A DNA stretch of 64,000 nucleotides, from NCBI RefSeq assembly GCF_014873535.1, contig NZ_JADBEF010000001.1, positions 4,154,001-4,218,000 on the forward strand, read 5' to 3'. This DNA comes from Nonomuraea africana (GTDB lineage: Bacteria; Actinomycetota; Actinomycetes; Streptosporangiales; Streptosporangiaceae). Positions 60,265 to 64,000 of the stretch are shown piece after piece; position 1 is the first letter of the stretch, and each line of letters opens with the position of its first letter. The translations under genes were made by a program, and so were the position numbers. The notes beneath the pieces were generated by a model, which worked only from the letters and a program-made list of their open reading frames with translations, did no database searches and had not been told where the DNA came from.

Positions 60265-61929
60265 TCAGTGGCCCCTGAACGCCTCCTCCAGCCACCACGA
60301 GCCGCGCTCCCCTCCGACCTTGGCGTGCACCAGCAGCGGCCGGTCCCGCGGCCCCGCGAGCCACGAGGCCACCGCGCCCAGATCGGCCCGCTCCCTGACG
60401 GTCACCGCTGCGCAGCCGTACCCCCTGGCGATCGCGGCCAGGTCGACGGCGGGAAAGGTGACGGTGTCGAGCGGGTGCCCCGAGGGCCCGAAGTGGTGCA
60501 CCTCGGCCCCGTAGGCCTCGTCGTCGTAGACCACGATCACCATCGGCAGTCCGAGCCGCACCACCGTCTCCAGCTCGGAGATCCCCATGAGCGCGCCGCC
60601 GTCGCCGAGCGCCGCGACGGGCAGCCGGTCGGGCAGCGCCACCGCCGCGCCGATCGCGCTGGCCAGGCCGAGCCCGATCGACTGGAAGGCCTGTGTGAAG
60701 CAGAAGCCGCGCTCGTCCGGCACGTCGAGGAACATCGCCGGATAGCCCATGAAGTTGCCCGAGTCGGTGGCGACGACGCGTGCGGGCGGCAGCAGATCGT
60801 CCAGGGCGATGGTGAGCGTCCTGGGGTCGATCCGCCCCTCCCCCGCCTCCTCCTTGTACGGCACGCTGCGCCACCGCACCCCCTCCGCCAGGCGGGTGGC
60901 CAGCCCGGGCGTCCGGTAGCCCTGGGCGGGCGGGCCGTCGAGGGCGGCCTCGGCCGCGCGCGCCACCCACGCGGTGTCTCCCACGACGCCCAGTTCGACC
61001 GGCCGGTGCGCGCCGATGGCGGCCGGATCGACGTCGACCTGGACGACCCTGGTGTGCTCGCCGATCAGCCTGCCGTGCCTGGTCGTCCACATGTTGAGCG
61101 CGCAGCCCCAGCCGACCAGCACGTCCGCGCCGGAGATCAGCTCGGCGGCCAGTGGGGAGGCGAAGCCGCCACTGATGTCGAGGTCCCACGGGCTGCCCCT
61201 GAACAGGCCCTTGGCGACCGCCGAGGTGGCAAGCAGGGCACCGACCCGGTCGGCGAGGGCGAGCAGCTCGCTCCTGGCGTGCCTGGCGCCGCGCCCCGCC
61301 ACGAACACCGGCCGCTCCGCTCCGGACAGCAGCCGGGCCAGCCGTACCACGTCGGCCTCGGGGGCGGGCCGCTCCAGGGTGACGGAGGCGGCCGCGCGGG
61401 CGCTCTCGACGACCAGACGCCACACCTCGTTCCACATCTCGCCCCGGCCCGCGATCTCGTTCTGCACGTTCAGCGGCAGGTTGAGCAGCACGGTCGCGCC
61501 GGCGCGGGCGGTGCGGAAGGCCTCCACGGCGTCCTCGACGGCGGTCGTCGCCGAGCGGATCCGGAACGGGATCGCGCCCACGGCGCGCGCCATCGCGTCC
61601 TGGTCGATGTGGAAGTTGGAGCGCGCCTCCGTCGCCTCCCCCGCCAGCACGATGAGCGGCGTGCGGCTCTTGGCGGCCTCGGTGATCCCGGTCATCGCAT
61701 TGGTGAGCCCGGGGCCCTGGTGCACCGAGACGACGCCGACCCTGCCGCTCATGCGGGCGTAGGCGTCGGCCATGGTGGCCGCGCCGCCCTCGTGGCGGGC
61801 GGCGACGAAGCGCGCGCCGTGCGCCACGAGGGCGTTGGTGACGTGGAAGTTGCCGCTGCCGACCACGCCGAAGACGGTCTCGACACCGAGCTCGGCCAGC
61901 ACCCGCCCGACCAGCGTGGCGACGCTCAC
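60265..61929 (-). CDS. Thiamine-diphosphate-dependent enzyme (acetolactate synthase-like)
   Basis: This 554-residue protein has the three ThDP-enzyme domains: N-terminal PYR domain with catalytic Glu in VAARHEGGAATMADAYARM, a middle domain, and a C-terminal PP domain with GDGGALMGISELETVVRLG and VYDDEAYGAEVHHFG in place of the usual NN. Branches include acetolactate synthase, benzoylformate decarboxylase and 2-oxoacid decarboxylases; which applies is not clear. GTG 61929 overlaps the cyclase stop (GTGA), so the two form an operon. Confidence 0.88.
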   Translation of the reverse strand: MSVATLVGRVLAELGVETVFGVVGSGNFHVTNALVAHGARFVAARHEGGAATMADAYARMSGRVGVVSVHQGPGLTNAMTGITEAAKSRTPLIVLAGEATEARSNFHIDQDAMARAVGAIPFRIRSATTAVEDAVEAFRTARAGATVLLNLPLNVQNEIAGRGEMWNEVWRLVVESARAAASVTLERPAPEADVVRLARLLSGAERPVFVAGRGARHARSELLALADRVGALLATSAVAKGLFRGSPWDLDISGGFASPLAAELISGADVLVGWGCALNMWTTRHGRLIGEHTRVVQVDVDPAAIGAHRPVELGVVGDTAWVARAAEAALDGPPAQGYRTPGLATRLAEGVRWRSVPYKEEAGEGRIDPRTLTIALDDLLPPARVVATDSGNFMGYPAMFLDVPDERGFCFTQAFQSIGLGLASAIGAAVALPDRLPVAALGDGGALMGISELETVVRLGLPMVIVVYDDEAYGAEVHHFGPSGHPLDTVTFPAVDLAAIARGYGCAAVTVRERADLGAVASWLAGPRDRPLLVHAKVGGERGSWWLEEAFRGH

Positions 61930-62693
61930 CGCGCGTGCTCCACCAGCGCCAGCACGCGGACCGGGCTGCCAGAGCCGCCCACGATGGGCAGCGGAGGGGC
62001 CAGCACGACCGCGCCCGTGGCCGGCAGCCGGGCCAGGTTGCGCAGCTGGGTCAGGCCGTACTTGCCGGCCCCGAGCAGGAAGGAGTGGCAGGGGAAGGCG
62101 GGGTCGAAGGAGTGCGCGGCGCCCGCGTCGGTGCCGACGGTCTCGACGCCGACGCCCATGATCGGCTTCTCGGCCGCCAGCCAGCGCGCGCACTCGACCG
62201 AGATGCCGGGCGAGTGGCCCTCGTTGAGGAAGCCGTCCGCGTCGTCCGCCCTGGCGTCCCAGCCGGTGCGGTAGAGCAGCCAACCGCCCTCGGGCAGCGA
62301 CCCGTTGGCCCGCTCCCACTCGCGGACGTGGTCGATCTCGAGCAGGAAGTCGGGGTCCTTGGCCGCCTCGGCGGCGAAGTCGAGCACGACGGCGGGGGCG
62401 AGGAGGTTCCGCACGGGCACCTGCGAGACGTCCTGCCCCTCGCGGGCGGTCACCCAGTGGACGGGCGCGTCGAAGTGCGTGCCGGTGTGCTCGCTGGTGT
62501 GGATGTCGTTCCAGTACCAGGCGGGGCCGCGGTCGTCGTAGCGGCTGATCTCCTCCAGCCGGAAGGGGAGGGCGTTCCCGAACGGCTCGGGCAGCTGGAG
62601 GATCGGCGTCCGATCGGAGAGCGGCGCGGTCAGGTCGATGACCTCGATGCCGCCGGAACGCACGCTCTCCACGAGATTTCTCAGGATCGACAT
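61926..62693 (-). CDS. Cyclase/kynurenine formamidase-like metal hydrolase
   Basis: This 255-residue protein of the cyclase (PF04199-type) family has a metal site visible in HTSEHTGTHFDAPVHW, with GVGVETVGTD and HSFLLGAGKYGLTQLRNLARLPATGA later. The family contains arylformamidases and isatin hydrolases. ATG 62693 (MSILRN) is taken although the frame is open further. Overlap with the ThDP enzyme suggests a shared pathway, perhaps breakdown of an aromatic or keto acid. Confidence 0.88.
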   Translation of the reverse strand: MSILRNLVESVRSGGIEVIDLTAPLSDRTPILQLPEPFGNALPFRLEEISRYDDRGPAWYWNDIHTSEHTGTHFDAPVHWVTAREGQDVSQVPVRNLLAPAVVLDFAAEAAKDPDFLLEIDHVREWERANGSLPEGGWLLYRTGWDARADDADGFLNEGHSPGISVECARWLAAEKPIMGVGVETVGTDAGAAHSFDPAFPCHSFLLGAGKYGLTQLRNLARLPATGAVVLAPPLPIVGGSGSPVRVLALVEHAR

Positions 62694-62779
62694 GGACGCA
62701 TCATCGCATCCACCGAGGAAGATCCCCGGAAGAGAATCTGACGACTTCCCACGGTTTCCCGGAGAGCCCATGCGACTCT

Positions 62780-62925
62780 CCCGCGCTCTTCGAGACCACT
62801 CCCGGGCGTCTTCCCGCTCCCGGGTGTCCTCCCGAGACCCCTCCCGGGCGTCGTCATAAGACCGCTCCCGTGCGACTTCCCTAGACCGCTCCCGGGCGTC
62901 TTCACAAGGCCCCGCTCCTCGGTGC
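62780..62925. repeat. Degenerate tandem repeats near the cyclase promoter
   Basis: Imperfect units of CTCCCGGGCGTCTTC (for example at 62811-62825 and 62887-62905, with variants CTCCCGGGTGTCCTC, CTCCCGGGCGTCGTC, CTCCCGTGCGACTTC), usually preceded by GAGACC or AGACCG, occur about every 20-30 bp. No gene is convincing in 62694-62971. Confidence 0.6.
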
Positions 62926-62971
62926 CCCTTCTTGTTACTCCCGGACAGGCCCGTGCGACCCTGGGGCGGCG

Positions 62972-63238
62972 CTACTTGTGCCGGAAGTAGACGAACAGGC
63001 GGCCATGGTTCTTGGCGTCCTTGTCGATGCGGTGGTACAGCGCCTTGATCTCCTTCTGGTCGAGGAAGCGCAGCACCTTCTTCTTGAGCTGGCCGCTCCC
63101 CTTCCCCGGGATGATCTCCACCTCGGTGGCCTTCGTGCGGATCGCCTCGTCGATGATGCCGCGCAGCGCCCGGTCGATCTGGTCGCCCTTGTTGTAGATG
63201 TCGTGCAGGTCGAGTTTGAGTTTCACTGCCTCGCCCAT
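62972..63238 (-). CDS. Smr-domain-like small protein
   Basis: This 88-residue protein has KLKLDLHDIYNKGDQIDRAL, then VEIIPGKGSGQLKKKVLRFL and a basic end. LDLHxx...EIIPGKGSGxLKxxV is the Smr fold seen at the end of MutS2, a DNA/RNA nuclease or binding domain. The standalone form is common in actinomycetes. ATG 63238 overlaps the 3' end of the upstream gene by 16 bp, so it is co-transcribed. Confidence 0.82.
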   Translation of the reverse strand: MGEAVKLKLDLHDIYNKGDQIDRALRGIIDEAIRTKATEVEIIPGKGSGQLKKKVLRFLDQKEIKALYHRIDKDAKNHGRLFVYFRHK

Positions 63239-63825
63239 GGTTTACAGCCCCCGCTCTGGAAGGCCTTGTCGGTTGTCTCGATCGTGACCGTGGCGGGTCC
63301 TGTGGGCAGGCCGCTGGTGATCACCTCGCTGGGGTCTCCCCCCGTCCCCTTCAGTCTGGCCCAGTAGCACATCGGCATGCCGGGGGCGGGGCCGTCGGTC
63401 CGGTAGGTGCCGGGCTGGATGTCGGTTCCCACCACCTGGATCCCGCTGCCCGGCGAGAGCCCGCCCGAGGGCGGCTGCGCAGGAGGCTGCCCCGCGGATG
63501 GTTGACCCGCGGACGGCTGCCCTGCCGGCGGCTGCCCGGTGGAGGGGCTCGTCGCGGGAGGGCTCGTCGCCGGCGGCTGGCTCGCGTCGGGCGGCGAGCT
63601 CACGGGCGCCGTCGGACCACCCTCCCCCGGGGCGCTCTCCGTGGGGCTCTCCATCGTCACCGTCATCTCGGGCGGTGAGTACGGCGCCGCCGTCGTCGGC
63701 TCGGCCGAGCCCAGCCCGGTGAGGAAGCCGATGAGGAAGCCCAGGATCCCGGCCAGCCCCGAGGCCAGCAGGATCAGCGTCGGGCTGCTCGAGGCGCGCG
63801 GTGGCGGGGGATGGCCGTACATCAC
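63223..63825 (-). CDS. Membrane-anchored Pro-rich protein of unknown function
   Basis: This is a 200-residue protein. An N-terminal Pro-rich start is followed by one membrane helix (LILLASGLAGILGFLIGFL, ~17-36), then a long Pro/Ser/Gln linker with GQPSAGQPSAGQPPAGQ-type repeats. A small extracellular domain follows (GTDIQPGTYRTDGPA, CYWARLKG, DKAFQSGGC, then KPW) with two Cys that could form a disulfide. This end domain is widespread in actinomycete secreted proteins but uncharacterised. Confidence 0.75.
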   Translation of the reverse strand: MMYGHPPPPRASSSPTLILLASGLAGILGFLIGFLTGLGSAEPTTAAPYSPPEMTVTMESPTESAPGEGGPTAPVSSPPDASQPPATSPPATSPSTGQPPAGQPSAGQPSAGQPPAQPPSGGLSPGSGIQVVGTDIQPGTYRTDGPAPGMPMCYWARLKGTGGDPSEVITSGLPTGPATVTIETTDKAFQSGGCKPWARQ

Positions 63826-63857
63826 GGGGACAAGCGTGCCATGTCCCCCGCCTCCGG

Positions 63858-64000
63858 TCAGCGGTGCAGGTAGTCGACGAGCGACGCTTTCTCGGTCTCG
63901 AGCTCCTCGATGGCGCTTTTCACGACGTCCCCGATGCTGACGATGCCGACCAGGCGGCCGGCGTCGACCACGGGCACGTGCCTGATGCGGTGCGTCGTCA
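63858..64000 (-). CDS. CBS-domain protein (C-terminal part, runs off the window)
   Basis: The last 46 codons are in the window: HRIRHVPVVDAGRLVGIVSI, GDVVKSAIEELETEKASLVD and a YLHR end before TGA 63858. RHVPVVDxGRLVGIVSIGDV is a CBS motif, which binds adenine nucleotides. Small two-CBS proteins of this sort are typically stress-linked. The start lies beyond 64000. Confidence 0.85.
   Translation of the reverse strand, partial: TTHRIRHVPVVDAGRLVGIVSIGDVVKSAIEELETEKASLVDYLHR

Overview
The window is about 64 kb of very GC-rich chromosomal DNA. Its GC-rich third codon positions and frequent GTG/TTG starts fit a filamentous actinomycete. So do the actinobacterial families present: DUF6461- and DUF5685-like proteins, a SigB-type sigma factor with a partner-switching set, PucR, ROK and ANTAR regulators, and F420-type flavoproteins. 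I infer a Streptosporangiales-like genome (Nonomuraea or Streptosporangium type) but cannot prove the genus from sequence alone. No rRNA, tRNA, CRISPR array or prophage was seen.

Layout. 1-4.3 kb: the C-terminal part of a large repeat-rich protein ending in a NucA/NucB-type nuclease domain, followed by a DUF6461-like gene, a possible toxin/immunity pair. 4.4-5.4 kb: a small graveyard (a frameshifted gene and an orphan AraC DNA-binding domain). 5.5-12 kb: a nucleotidyltransferase-like protein, a three-subunit molybdenum hydroxylase (reverse strand) and a GT-C-like membrane protein. 12-16.5 kb: a ROK regulator diverging from a sugar ABC importer (binding protein plus two permeases, no ATPase). 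16.5-24.8 kb: two medium-chain dehydrogenases, a VanW protein, TetR/P450, gene remnants, an MFS exporter and a CGNR zinc-finger protein. 24.8-26.4 kb: an IS200/IS605-type element with an intact tnpB and a gutted tnpA. 26.4-32.1 kb: flavoenzymes, a MarR/monooxygenase pair and a three-gene membrane-associated cassette closed by a strong hairpin.

32.2-36.6 kb is a stress-response module: SigB-like sigma factor, HATPase anti-sigma factor, STAS antagonist, GAF-ANTAR regulator and PAS-GAF-SpoIIE phosphatase. A SigB-like promoter lies just beyond it, before a glycosyltransferase. 38.4-42.8 kb: a GH16-like protein and the proline catabolic unit (PucR regulator, putB, pruA). 43.5-54.1 kb is dominated by divergent regulator/target pairs whose operators can be read directly: MarR with MFS and P450, TetR with SDR, TetR with MFS, and an ArsR-like regulator with MFS. 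54.1-57.7 kb: a B-lectin protein, a Ser/Thr kinase, a DUF5685-like protein with a very cysteine-rich tail, and PlsC. 57.7-60.2 kb: a chimeric pseudogene and the PTS-type dihydroxyacetone kinase genes dhaK-dhaL-dhaM. 60.2-64 kb: a TPP enzyme plus cyclase pair, an Smr-like protein, a proline-rich membrane-anchored protein and a partial CBS-domain protein.

Three themes recur: regulator/exporter/oxidase cassettes with legible operators; several broken or chimeric genes, which suggests active rearrangement; and a few poorly understood gene sets (nuclease/DUF6461, the 30.4-32.1 kb cassette, the Cys-tail DUF5685 protein). All functions are read from motifs and context; no database search was run.
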